DNA of 39,212 bases, from NCBI GenBank assembly GCA_903842455.1, contig CAIMLX010000210.1, forward strand, positions 1-39,212, written 5' to 3'. Shown in pieces: positions 26,487-33,892 of this stretch; position 1 is the stretch's first letter; each line of letters opens with the position of its first letter. The translations under genes were made by a program, and so were the position numbers. The notes under the pieces are model-generated. The model had not been told where the DNA came from and made no database searches. It was given only the letters and a program-made list of their open reading frames with translations. Source of the DNA: an uncultured Hyphomicrobiales bacterium (GTDB taxonomy: Bacteria; Pseudomonadota; Alphaproteobacteria; Rhizobiales; Devosiaceae).

Positions 26487-26981
26487 ATGTCAGTCGAAAG
26501 CGATATCGCGGGGATCATCGAGCAGGAGAAGGCCTACGTCTTCGAACGCTTCGACGAAGACACGGCCTTCGCCATCGGCTCGCATGTGCGCGAGGCAGCG
26601 CGCGCGCTCGGCAAGGGGATCGCCGTCGGCGTGCTGCTGTGGGACCGCACGATGTTTTACGGCACCACCGCTGGTATCGCCTGGGGCAACGAGCCATGGG
26701 TCAAGCGCAAGGTCGGCACCGTCCGGCTGATGCTGAAATCAAGCTACCGAGTCGTGCTCGAGCGGGGCGACAAGCCGCGGGTGCTTGAGGAGAGCTGGGC
26801 GCAGGATGTGCGCGACTACGCGCTGGCAGGTGGCGCCTTCCCGATTTCGCTCAAGGGTTTTGGCATTGTCGGCGCCGTTGCCACGTCGGGGCTGAGCGAG
26901 CGGCTCGATCACACTCTGAGCGCGGCAGCGGTCGCCAGCGTGCTTGGCATCGATGCCGCGACGCTGGCACTGCCGGACTGA
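26487..26981 (+). CDS. UPF0303 / heme-degrading-domain family protein, copy 1
   Basis: A 164-residue cytoplasmic protein of the UPF0303 (HbpS/GlcG-like, DUF336) family. Recognisable blocks: WVKRKVGTVRLMLKSSYR (71-88), the AGGAFPISLKGFGIVGAV stretch (114-131) and TSGLSERLDH (133-142). The biochemical role of the family is unsettled; members are annotated as heme-degrading-domain or GlcG-like proteins. ATG 26487 has GGAGGGG upstream. The next gene, 19 bp downstream, is a paralogue. Confidence 0.85.
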   Translation: MSVESDIAGIIEQEKAYVFERFDEDTAFAIGSHVREAARALGKGIAVGVLLWDRTMFYGTTAGIAWGNEPWVKRKVGTVRLMLKSSYRVVLERGDKPRVLEESWAQDVRDYALAGGAFPISLKGFGIVGAVATSGLSERLDHTLSAAAVASVLGIDAATLALPD

Positions 26982-27000
26982 TCCAGGAAGGGAACGCCTC

Positions 27001-27498
27001 ATGTCGAAGGAATCCGATATTGCGCTGATCAAGCGGCAGGAGACGGAACTGGTCTTCGCCGAGTTTAACGAGCTGGTGGCGCACGAGCTCGGCGAACGCA
27101 TCCGCGAGCGGGCGCTGCGCGAGAAGCTGGTGATCGTTGCCGACATCCGCACCTTCGACCGGCAGGTCTATTTCATGTCACTGCCCGGCACGACCGCCGA
27201 CAATGCCGAGTGGGTACGGCGCAAGGCCAACCTGGTGCAGCGGGTGCAGAAGTCGTCGTATCGCGCCGTGCTCGAAAACAAGACCGACGCCGACCATTTC
27301 CTGCCGCGCCGCGGGCTCGACAACGCGGATTTCGTGCTGGCTGGCGGCGGATTTCCGATCCGCGTCGCGGGGGCCGGGGTCGTCGGCTGCATCACAGTAT
27401 CGGGTCTGCATGAACGCGACGATCATCAGGTCGCGGTCGATGGCATTTGCGAGCAACTCGGCGTCGACAAGACCTCGTATACTCTGCCGCCGCTCTAG
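27001..27498 (+). CDS. UPF0303 / heme-degrading-domain family protein, copy 2
   Basis: A 165-residue paralogue of the previous gene. It keeps SKESDIA at the start, WVRRKANLVQRVQKSSYR (about 76-93), LAGGGFPIRVAGAGVVG and SGLHERDDH. The middle differs, so the two have diverged. The GGAAGGGA site precedes ATG 27001. They are likely cotranscribed and may form a heteromer, since the family is oligomeric; that is inference. Confidence 0.85.
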   Translation: MSKESDIALIKRQETELVFAEFNELVAHELGERIRERALREKLVIVADIRTFDRQVYFMSLPGTTADNAEWVRRKANLVQRVQKSSYRAVLENKTDADHFLPRRGLDNADFVLAGGGFPIRVAGAGVVGCITVSGLHERDDHQVAVDGICEQLGVDKTSYTLPPL

Positions 27499-27527
27499 CA
27501 ACGCTTGCACTTGACTTGTCCGCTACC

Positions 27528-27551
27528 GGCCCGGCATTTGCTGGCCGGGCC
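27528..27551. promoter_or_regulatory. Hairpin just before the PhzF gene
   Basis: GGCCCGGC and GCCGGGCC form an 8-bp stem with loop ATTTGCTG. It ends 12 bp before the PhzF ATG and close to its GGGAGCGG ribosome site. It could end the UPF0303 transcript or tune PhzF translation. Confidence 0.4.
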
Positions 27552-27563
27552 TGGGAGCGGCAA

Positions 27564-28451
27564 ATGAAACTCAACTACCTGTTGTTGGATGTCTTCACGC
27601 GCGAGCGGCTGAAAGGCAATCCGCTTGCCGTGGTCATGAAGGCGGATGGGCTGCTCGACAACCAGATGCAGGCAATTGCCGGGGAGTTCAACCTCTCGGA
27701 AACGGTGTTCATCAGCCGCCCGCAGGTGGAACGGCATACCGCTGCGGTGCGAATCTTCACGCCCAAGGTGGAACTGCCGTTTGCCGGTCATCCGACAGTT
27801 GGCGCCGCTGTGGTGCTCGGCCTGCAGATGCGCACCAGCGCTATCCGGCTCGAGGAGAAGATTGGCGTGATCACCTGCGTCATCGAGCGGATCGACAAGC
27901 ATATCGGCCAGGCCCGCTTCGCCCTTCCCGTTCTCCCAGAGGAAGTGGGCGCAGCGCCGCCAACGTCGGCGATTGCCGCGACGCTGGGGCTCGACCCCGA
28001 GGATATCGGCTGCGGCGAGTTGAAGCCGGGCCTGTTCTCGGCTGGCAACCCGTTCTACCTTATCCCGGTCCGCGACGCGTCGGTGCTCCGGCGCCTGCGG
28101 CTCGAGCGCCGTGGCTGGGATGAGATCTATCCGTTCGGTCGCGGTTCCATCTACGTCTTCACCCGCACACCCGAGGAGCCCGGGTACGACCTTGCGGCAC
28201 GGATGTTCTCGCCGGGCATGGGTGTCGGCGAAGATCCTGCCACAGGGTCGGCCGCCGCTGCACTGATCGGCTTGCTGTCGCGCAGCGCCGGGTCGGGGCA
28301 GACGGAGTTCGCGCTGCGGCAGGGCCACGAAATGGGCCGCCCCAGCACTATCCACCTGCAGCTGAGGATGGACGACGGCAAGCTGACCCATGGCGGTATC
28401 GGCGGCGACGCGATCGTCATCGGCGAAGGCGTGCTCGACCTCGACGACTGA
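27564..28451 (+). CDS. PhzF-family isomerase
   Basis: A 295-residue protein with the diaminopimelate-epimerase-like double fold of PhzF. The N-terminal half shows GNPLAVV (18-24), NLSETVF with the presumed catalytic Glu46 (43-49), and PFAGHPTVG (72-80). The second half has GVGEDPATGSAAAAL near residue 220. PhzF itself isomerises a phenazine precursor; most members outside phenazine clusters have unknown substrates. No other phenazine genes are here. ATG 27564 was chosen over the longer frame for GGGAGCGG upstream. Confidence 0.9.
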   Translation: MKLNYLLLDVFTRERLKGNPLAVVMKADGLLDNQMQAIAGEFNLSETVFISRPQVERHTAAVRIFTPKVELPFAGHPTVGAAVVLGLQMRTSAIRLEEKIGVITCVIERIDKHIGQARFALPVLPEEVGAAPPTSAIAATLGLDPEDIGCGELKPGLFSAGNPFYLIPVRDASVLRRLRLERRGWDEIYPFGRGSIYVFTRTPEEPGYDLAARMFSPGMGVGEDPATGSAAAALIGLLSRSAGSGQTEFALRQGHEMGRPSTIHLQLRMDDGKLTHGGIGGDAIVIGEGVLDLDD

Positions 28452-28524
28452 CGCCAAGCCGAGTCCTGCTGGAGACTCAGCGGCAACTGGTCTAGCCTGG
28501 CTCCGGGCATATTCCGGAGGGGGC

Positions 28525-28962
28525 ATGGACCTCGTCGCCATTCTCGCAGCACTGCTGATCATCATTCACATCGTGGCCTTCATCGCCGGCGGCGCCCACT
28601 CCGTTATCATGCCGATCCTCGGACCGAAGCTCGCGACCGCGACGCCCGAGGTCCGGGCGCAGTTGTTCGACATCGTCGGCAAGCTCGGCAAGGTCGGCAA
28701 GGTGGCCATGGCTACGCTGCTCGTCACCGGCATCGCTACGCTCTGGCTCAAGTGGAACTGGACCCCGCCCAATGCGGTCTGGTTCTGGATCAAGATGGCC
28801 GGCATCGTCGCCATGCTCGTCTTCATCGTGCTGAACGAGCGGAACAGCCACAAGGCGCGGGCCGGCGACTCCGAGGCGGCAAAGCGCTCGCAGATATTTG
28901 GTCCACTGACGGGCGCGGCGTTTGCCGTCGTCATCCTGTCTGCCGTGTTCGCCTTCAACTGA
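28525..28962 (+). CDS. Four-helix membrane protein, 145 aa
   Basis: A small inner-membrane protein with about four hydrophobic segments (about 2-24, 58-75, 84-103, 125-144). A conserved-looking HIVAFIAGGAHSVIMPIL starts in the first helix, and WFWIKMAGIVAMLVF spans the third. It is similar in layout and ending (SAVFAFN) to the protein at 29336, so the two are probably paralogues. The family is unknown to me; the histidines in helix 1 would suit a heme or metal site. The GGAGGGGG site is strong. Its stop overlaps the next gene (TGATG). Confidence 0.75.
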   Translation: MDLVAILAALLIIIHIVAFIAGGAHSVIMPILGPKLATATPEVRAQLFDIVGKLGKVGKVAMATLLVTGIATLWLKWNWTPPNAVWFWIKMAGIVAMLVFIVLNERNSHKARAGDSEAAKRSQIFGPLTGAAFAVVILSAVFAFN

Positions 28963-29321
28963 TGCCGCATCTCGACCACGTCAACATCACAGTGACCGAC
29001 GGACCGCGCATGGTGCGGTTTCTCGAACAGGTGCTGGAAGCGAAAGAGGGCCCCAGGCCGCCGTTCGATTTTCCGGGCCACTGGATCTACCTCGAAGACC
29101 GGCCGGTCATTCACCTCGGCGTGGTGCAACGGTCCGGTGACTACCCCGAGGGCATGGTCAACCACATCGCGTTCGGCGTGTATGAATTTCAAGAAGCGAA
29201 GGCGAGGGTCGAGGCTTCGGGCTACCCTTGGAAGCTCGCCGGCATACCCGGCACGCCAATCGGCCAGATCTTCGTCACGGGTCCGGAGGGGCTGGTGGTG
29301 GAAATCCAGTACCGGCGCTAG
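28962..29321 (+). CDS. VOC (glyoxalase/bleomycin-resistance) family protein
   Basis: A 119-residue single-domain metalloprotein with the vicinal-oxygen-chelate fold. Expected metal ligands are at His6, His51, His68 and Glu114 (HVNITV, HLGVV, NHIAFGV and VEIQY). The layout resembles FosX/glyoxalase-like members, but the substrate cannot be told. The start ATG shares one base with the previous stop (TGATG), so it is translationally coupled to the upstream four-helix membrane protein. The similar four-helix gene follows 14 bp downstream, which makes an unusual membrane-VOC-membrane sandwich. Confidence 0.85.
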   Translation: MPHLDHVNITVTDGPRMVRFLEQVLEAKEGPRPPFDFPGHWIYLEDRPVIHLGVVQRSGDYPEGMVNHIAFGVYEFQEAKARVEASGYPWKLAGIPGTPIGQIFVTGPEGLVVEIQYRR

Positions 29322-29335
29322 CCACGGAGGTCACC

Positions 29336-29734
29336 TTGGACCAGCTTCTGCTTATCGCACATCTCGGCGGCCTGATGCTCGTGGCGGCGGCGTTCCTGCC
29401 GTTGCTGGGCATGATGGGGCAGGGCGAGGCCGCGCCGCAGACGAGCCGGCTGCTCACGCGTTTCGGCCACTGGGGCATCATCGTGCTGCTGGTCAGCGGT
29501 CCGATCCTGCTGTTCGTCCGGTATGGCGGCTTTGATGGCGTCAGCCACTGGTTCTGGGCCAAGATGGGGCTGATCTTGCTGCTGGCGGCCGGGGTGGTGG
29601 TATCGGCGGTGTCGTCCCGCAAGTTGCGGGCAGGGGATGCTGCAGCGACAGATCGTGTCCGGATGGGCGGGTCGTCGCCGTTGTCTCGCTGGCGGGAACA
29701 GCCGTCTTCGCCGTGCTCGCCTTCAACTAAGTAA
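29336..29734 (+). pseudogene. Four-helix membrane protein with frameshifted C-terminus
   Basis: As read, 132 residues from a TTG start with GGAGG seven bases upstream. Three hydrophobic segments are normal (about 2-25, 42-61, 68-85), but after residue about 110 the sequence becomes polar (SSPLSRWREQPSSPCSPS). In another frame, from 29671, the DNA encodes VVAVVSLAGTAVFAVLAFN and stops at 29728-29730. That supplies the missing fourth helix and the same AFN ending as the paralogue at 28525. One base appears to be missing in the G-rich tract around 29664-29671. It is either a real inactivating mutation or a sequencing error. Confidence 0.75.
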
Positions 29735-29750
29735 CGGGCCGTACACCTCT

Positions 29751-29782
29751 TCCGATATCCGCCTTGCCAAGGCATCGGATTT
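29751..29782 (+). terminator. Terminator-like hairpin after the VOC/membrane operon
   Basis: TCCGAT/ATCGGA and inner GCCTT/AAGGC form a bulged 11-bp stem with a GCC loop, followed by TTT. It separates the membrane-protein operon from the leuA leader region. Confidence 0.5.
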
Positions 29783-29816
29783 CCCGCAGTATCGAAACCG
29801 CAAACGGATACCAGCC

Positions 29817-29942
29817 ATGCAGCGCACCCGCGCCATTGCCATTGCCGCCGTCGAACAGAAGGCTCGCCAGAGCCGGCTGATCGTTGCCGCGTCTCTGCTG
29901 CTGCTGCCGGCCGCCCTGCTTCTCCTTCTTATCAGCCCCTGA
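29817..29942 (+). CDS. Leucine-rich small ORF upstream of leuA (41 aa)
   Basis: A 41-codon ORF with a basic N-terminal half (MQRTRAIAIAAVEQKARQSR) and a C-terminal half containing nine leucines in 14 residues (LLLL then LLLLL). It ends 114 bases before the leuA ATG. Two readings are possible. It may be a leader peptide whose leucine codons sense charged tRNA-Leu and control leuA by attenuation. Or it may be a small single-helix membrane protein. Against the leader model, its ribosome site is weak and the peptide is long. Downstream pairings exist (GTACC 29943-29947 with GGTAC 29980-29984, enclosing GTCC/GGAC; CGGCCG 30011-30016 with CGGCCG 30032-30037, then TTT) but are modest. Confidence 0.4.
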   Translation: MQRTRAIAIAAVEQKARQSRLIVAASLLLLPAALLLLLISP

Positions 29943-30056
29943 GTACCGGCAGTCCGCGAATAGTGGACGGGTGGTCAGGGGTACGACTAGGCAACCGAAC
30001 AGAATTTGTCCGGCCGCGCGCGATCATTCCCCGGCCGTTTCGTCAGGACCATCAGC

Positions 30057-31613
30057 ATGACCACCACGACCTCCAAGAAAGACCGCGTCTACATCTTCGA
30101 CACCACGCTGCGCGACGGCGAGCAGAGCCCCGGCGCCACCATGACGCTGGAAGAAAAGCTGCAGGTGGCCGAGGCCCTCGACGACATGGGCGTCGACATC
30201 ATCGAGGCCGGCTTCCCCATCGCCTCGAACGGCGATTTCGAGGCGGTCGTCGCCGTCGCCAAGCAGGTGAAGAACGCCGTGGTTGCCGGTCTCGCCCGCG
30301 CCATCCCCGGTGACATCGCCCGCGCCGGCGAGGCCATCCGCTTTGCCAAGCGCGGCCGCATCCACACCTTCGTCTCCACCTCGCCGATCCATCTGGCCCA
30401 CCAGATGAAAAAGACCGAGGAGCAGGTGCTGGAGATCATCTCCGTCACGGTGGCGCAGGCGCGCAACCTCACCGACAATGTCGAGTGGAGCGCCATGGAT
30501 GCCACGCGCACGCCGCTCGACTACCTGGCGCGCTGCGTCGAACTGGCGATCAAGGCCGGCGCCACGACCATCAACCTCCCCGATACTGTAGGCTACGCCA
30601 TCCCGGACGAGCACGAGGCGATGTTCCGCTCGATCATCGAGCGCGTGCCGGGCGCCGACAAGGTGATCTTCTCGGCCCATTGTCACAACGACCTGGGCCT
30701 CGCGGTAGCCAACTCGCTGGCGGCGGTCCGTGGCGGCGCCAGGCAGATCGAATGTACCATCAACGGGCTGGGCGAACGTGCCGGCAACGCGGCGCTCGAA
30801 GAAGTGGTGATGGCGCTGCGCACCCGTGGCGACGCCATGCCCTACGATACCGAGATCGACTCGACGCACCTCAGCCGCGCCAGCCGGATCGTCTCAGCGG
30901 CGGCCAACTTCCCGGTGCAGTACAACAAGGCGATCGTCGGCAAGAACGCCTTCGCGCATGAGAGCGGCATCCATCAGGATGGCATGCTGAAGAATGCCCA
31001 GACTTACGAGATCATGACCCCGGCCTCGGTGGGCATCAAGGAAACCACCCTGGTCATGGGTAAGCATTCGGGCCGCGCCGCCTTCAAGGACAAGTTGAAG
31101 GAACTGGGCTACGAGCTGGGCGACAATGCGTTTCAGGAGGCGTTCCAGCGCTTCAAGGACCTCGCCGACCGCAAGAAGCACGTCTACGACGCCGACATCG
31201 TCGCCCTGGTCGACGACGAAGCGGGCTCGGTCGATGATCGCATCAAGCTGGTCGACATGGAGGTCATCTCTAAGACCGGCGGTATGCACCGCTGCGACAT
31301 CACTATCGCCATCGACGGCGAGGAAGTGACGGCGACGTTCGACGGGACCGGTTCGGTCGACGCGATCTTCAACGCCATCAAGCAGGCCGTGGGGAAAGAC
31401 CCGCACCTGGTGCTCTACGCCATCGACGGCGTCACCGGCGGCACTGACGCTCAGGCGAGTGCCCATGTCCGCCTCGAGATGAACGGCCGCATCGTCTCCG
31501 GCAACGCCGCCGAGCCCGACACGCTGGTGGCTTCGGCGCGCGCCTATATCAACGCCTACAACCGCCTGCTGCTCGAACGCGGCGCCGCGGCACAGGGCGC
31601 ACTCGCGGGCTGA
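30057..31613 (+). CDS. leuA: 2-isopropylmalate synthase
   Basis: A 518-residue enzyme for the first committed step of leucine synthesis: acetyl-CoA plus 2-oxoisovalerate gives 2-isopropylmalate. The TIM barrel shows FDTTLRDGEQSPG (14-26), the metal ligands in HCHND (208-212) and GLGERAGN (237-244). The C-terminal LeuA dimerisation domain, about 390-515, is the site of leucine feedback in the family. The length is that of the bacterial long form. ATG 30057 follows AGGA. The Leu-rich small ORF sits just upstream and may contribute to regulation. Confidence 0.97.
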   Translation: MTTTTSKKDRVYIFDTTLRDGEQSPGATMTLEEKLQVAEALDDMGVDIIEAGFPIASNGDFEAVVAVAKQVKNAVVAGLARAIPGDIARAGEAIRFAKRGRIHTFVSTSPIHLAHQMKKTEEQVLEIISVTVAQARNLTDNVEWSAMDATRTPLDYLARCVELAIKAGATTINLPDTVGYAIPDEHEAMFRSIIERVPGADKVIFSAHCHNDLGLAVANSLAAVRGGARQIECTINGLGERAGNAALEEVVMALRTRGDAMPYDTEIDSTHLSRASRIVSAAANFPVQYNKAIVGKNAFAHESGIHQDGMLKNAQTYEIMTPASVGIKETTLVMGKHSGRAAFKDKLKELGYELGDNAFQEAFQRFKDLADRKKHVYDADIVALVDDEAGSVDDRIKLVDMEVISKTGGMHRCDITIAIDGEEVTATFDGTGSVDAIFNAIKQAVGKDPHLVLYAIDGVTGGTDAQASAHVRLEMNGRIVSGNAAEPDTLVASARAYINAYNRLLLERGAAAQGALAG

Positions 31614-31634
31614 TCCCCAGCGTCAGGAAAAGCA

Positions 31635-31656
31635 GGGGCCGCCTTCAGGCGGCTCC
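31635..31656 (+). terminator. Possible terminator hairpin after leuA
   Basis: GGGGCCGCC and GGCGGCTCC form a 9-bp stem (one G-U) with a TTCA loop, 21 bp after the leuA stop. No T-tract follows. Confidence 0.45.
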
Positions 31657-31676
31657 AATGCCGGTGAGTCGTGCGG

Positions 31677-32864
31677 ATGCTGCTGATCAAACGAGCCGGC
31701 GGGCTCGCATGGCGACTGGTCCCGGCCGTTCGAAGCGCTGGAAAGCGTTTGCGCTGGCGGACAACGTGGGCCATCTCGCCCGGGGGTGACCGGCTCGCTC
31801 CGCCGCCGTGGAAACTTGCCGCGGTACCGCAGAGCGCCAGGCTGGTTGCCCGCTACGATGCTCCGGCAGAGCCAATTGTTCGGCCGCTCGTCTATGGCGC
31901 CACGCCCCAGCCAGCTGACCTGGTAGCCCTGCCGCAGCAAACGGCCGATCGTCCGCTTTCACTGACCTGCTATAGCGATGCGGTCATGCTGGGTCGGCGC
32001 CTCTTCCTGTCTCGTGCCGAAGGCACGGTACTGCCCTACAGCTTTCATGCCACGCGCGACAGGGACATCCCGTCATCCGACATCGGCCTGGGCCATTCGC
32101 CCCCGGGGCTAGGCCACCGGATCGAGCGAGTCTCCGGGCCGGTCTTTGCGCCGGATGTCCATTTCGACGAATTCGGGCATGTGCTTCTCGAGACGATCCC
32201 GGCGCTCGCCATGCTTGGCGACGCTCCGGCCGACGCGGTCGTTGCGACCTCCGCTACTGTCGGCCGCAGCCTGCTTGTCATGGGCGAGGCGCTCGGGGTG
32301 GCGCCTGAACGCTGGCGGCAGGTGGGCCAGCCGCTGCTGTGCGACGAACTCTACCTTCCCGACCTTCCAATTCAGATCTACCGCCACATCCACCCGATCG
32401 GCCGCGAGGCACTGGACCGACTGGGAAAGTTGGGCAAGCTGGCCCGCCTATCCGATGGACCGGAGCGGATATTCCTCTCTCGCGCCCGCATCCCGCGTCG
32501 CCGCTTGCTGAACGAGGTCGAGGTCGAGGCAGAGTTCGCGAGGCAGGGCTTCACCATTATCCACCCCGAGACGCTGCCGATCGAGAGCCAGATCGGCCTG
32601 ATGCAGGGCGCGCGCTTCGTCGCGGGTGCCGCCGGAACGGCAATGCACCTGATGGCCTTTGCACCGCCGGAGGCGCGGGTGCTCATCCTCTCCTCGCCCG
32701 TATGGTTCACAACGATCGATATCCATCTCAACCCCCGCGCCGGCCGACTGGGCTATGTCTTCGGCGTGGCCGAGCCAGTAGCGGACCGCCGCAGGTTCGT
32801 CGCGCCGTGGAGCATTGACGCAGCCGAGGTGAAGGCCGCCATCCGCGCGCATTTTGATATCTAG
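31677..32864 (+). CDS. Glycosyltransferase family 61 (DUF563) protein
   Basis: A 395-residue cytoplasmic-type glycosyltransferase of the GT61/DUF563 family. It has FDEFGHVLLET (163-173), FLSRARIPRRRLLNE (about 262-276), and near the end the GARFVAGAAGTAMHLMAF stretch that forms the family's donor-site motif. Such genes usually act on surface polysaccharide. ATG 31677 was chosen because GGTGAG is eight bases upstream; a GTG six bases earlier is too close to it. No other polysaccharide genes are adjacent, so the acceptor is unknown. The N-terminal 60 residues are basic and probably flexible. Confidence 0.82.
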   Translation: MLLIKRAGGLAWRLVPAVRSAGKRLRWRTTWAISPGGDRLAPPPWKLAAVPQSARLVARYDAPAEPIVRPLVYGATPQPADLVALPQQTADRPLSLTCYSDAVMLGRRLFLSRAEGTVLPYSFHATRDRDIPSSDIGLGHSPPGLGHRIERVSGPVFAPDVHFDEFGHVLLETIPALAMLGDAPADAVVATSATVGRSLLVMGEALGVAPERWRQVGQPLLCDELYLPDLPIQIYRHIHPIGREALDRLGKLGKLARLSDGPERIFLSRARIPRRRLLNEVEVEAEFARQGFTIIHPETLPIESQIGLMQGARFVAGAAGTAMHLMAFAPPEARVLILSSPVWFTTIDIHLNPRAGRLGYVFGVAEPVADRRRFVAPWSIDAAEVKAAIRAHFDI

Positions 32865-32934
32865 GCCCGCCGGACAGTGGTGGATTCTCAACCCCTGCGC
32901 CGTAGTTTGTCACCCGGGCTGTGAGGGTTGCTGG

Positions 32935-33891
32935 ATGCCGCTGCTGCGTGAGTTGAGGGGTGCCCTGACGGCGTTCGCACTGGTGGTGTGCGTACTGCTG
33001 GTGCTGGTCAGCTACGATATCGGCATTCCGGGGCAGGCGCTGCTGCAGTCGCTGCGCTTCCACCTCGGGGCTGCCCTTGTCGCGCTCGCGGTGACGCTGC
33101 TGATCACTGCCGCATGGTGGCGGGCGGTGCTTTTCCTCGTGGTCGCGGCGGTCAGCATCGGGCAGGGCGGGATCGTGATCTATCGCCAGCAGGAGGCACG
33201 GGCGGTCGTCGTGGCGCAGCCCGGCAAGCCATTGCTGCGGGTGCTCAGCTTCAACCTGCTGCAATCCAACATGGGCAGCGGGCGCAAGATGGCGAGCTTC
33301 ATTGAGCAGTCGGGCGCCGACCTCGTGCTGCTGATGGAGGCCGGGCCGGTGCAGCCATTCGCTGCGCAACTGGCCGCCACCTATCCCTATCGGACGCAGT
33401 GCCCGGGGCGTGGGTCCTGCGACATGTTCCTGCTGTCGAAGACGCCCCTGACCGAGGCGCGGGTCACCTCGATGAGCCGCATCTGGGACAATCGCCTCAT
33501 CACCGCCACCACCGTCATCGCCGGGGAGACGGTCCACATCGTCGGGGCGCACATGACCAAGCCCTACTTCGACGACGTAGCGGAAGGCGAGGCCTACATC
33601 ATGGGCGGCGCCATCCGGAAGACAGAGGGCCCGCTGGTACTGGCCGGCGACTTCAACTCGGCCGGTTGGTCGCGGACCATCGACCGCCTGGCCCGTGCGA
33701 ACAATCTGATCCCTGGCCCCGCCTATCCCGCCACCTGGCCGGTGCGCCTCGGCCCGCTCGGCGTCCCGATCGACAACATGTGGACGCGCGGGCCGCTCTA
33801 CATCGCTTCGATCGAGGCGCTCGATGACGCCATGGGCTCGAACCATCGCGGGCTGCTGGCCGAACTGTATCTGGCCGATCCAGCGCCCTGA
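32935..33891 (+). CDS. Membrane-anchored endonuclease/exonuclease/phosphatase-family protein
   Basis: A 318-residue protein with three N-terminal hydrophobic segments (about 10-28, 43-60, 63-82) followed by an EEP catalytic domain outside the membrane, probably periplasmic. Catalytic motifs: SFNLLQ (106-111), LMEAG with Glu135, GDFNS (238-242), IDNMW (279-283) and SNHRG (302-306), as in DNase I and sphingomyelinase-type phosphodiesterases. The layout (membrane helices then EEP) is common in bacterial proteins of unknown substrate. ATG 32935 follows GAGGG. Its stop is one base from the convergent aminotransferase stop. Confidence 0.87.
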   Translation: MPLLRELRGALTAFALVVCVLLVLVSYDIGIPGQALLQSLRFHLGAALVALAVTLLITAAWWRAVLFLVVAAVSIGQGGIVIYRQQEARAVVVAQPGKPLLRVLSFNLLQSNMGSGRKMASFIEQSGADLVLLMEAGPVQPFAAQLAATYPYRTQCPGRGSCDMFLLSKTPLTEARVTSMSRIWDNRLITATTVIAGETVHIVGAHMTKPYFDDVAEGEAYIMGGAIRKTEGPLVLAGDFNSAGWSRTIDRLARANNLIPGPAYPATWPVRLGPLGVPIDNMWTRGPLYIASIEALDDAMGSNHRGLLAELYLADPAP

Positions 33892-33892
33892 T

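Noticed and set aside
27564-28451. PhzF gene as part of a phenazine cluster
   Set aside because: No other phenazine genes (PhzA-E, G) are in the window; most PhzF-like proteins have other or unknown roles.
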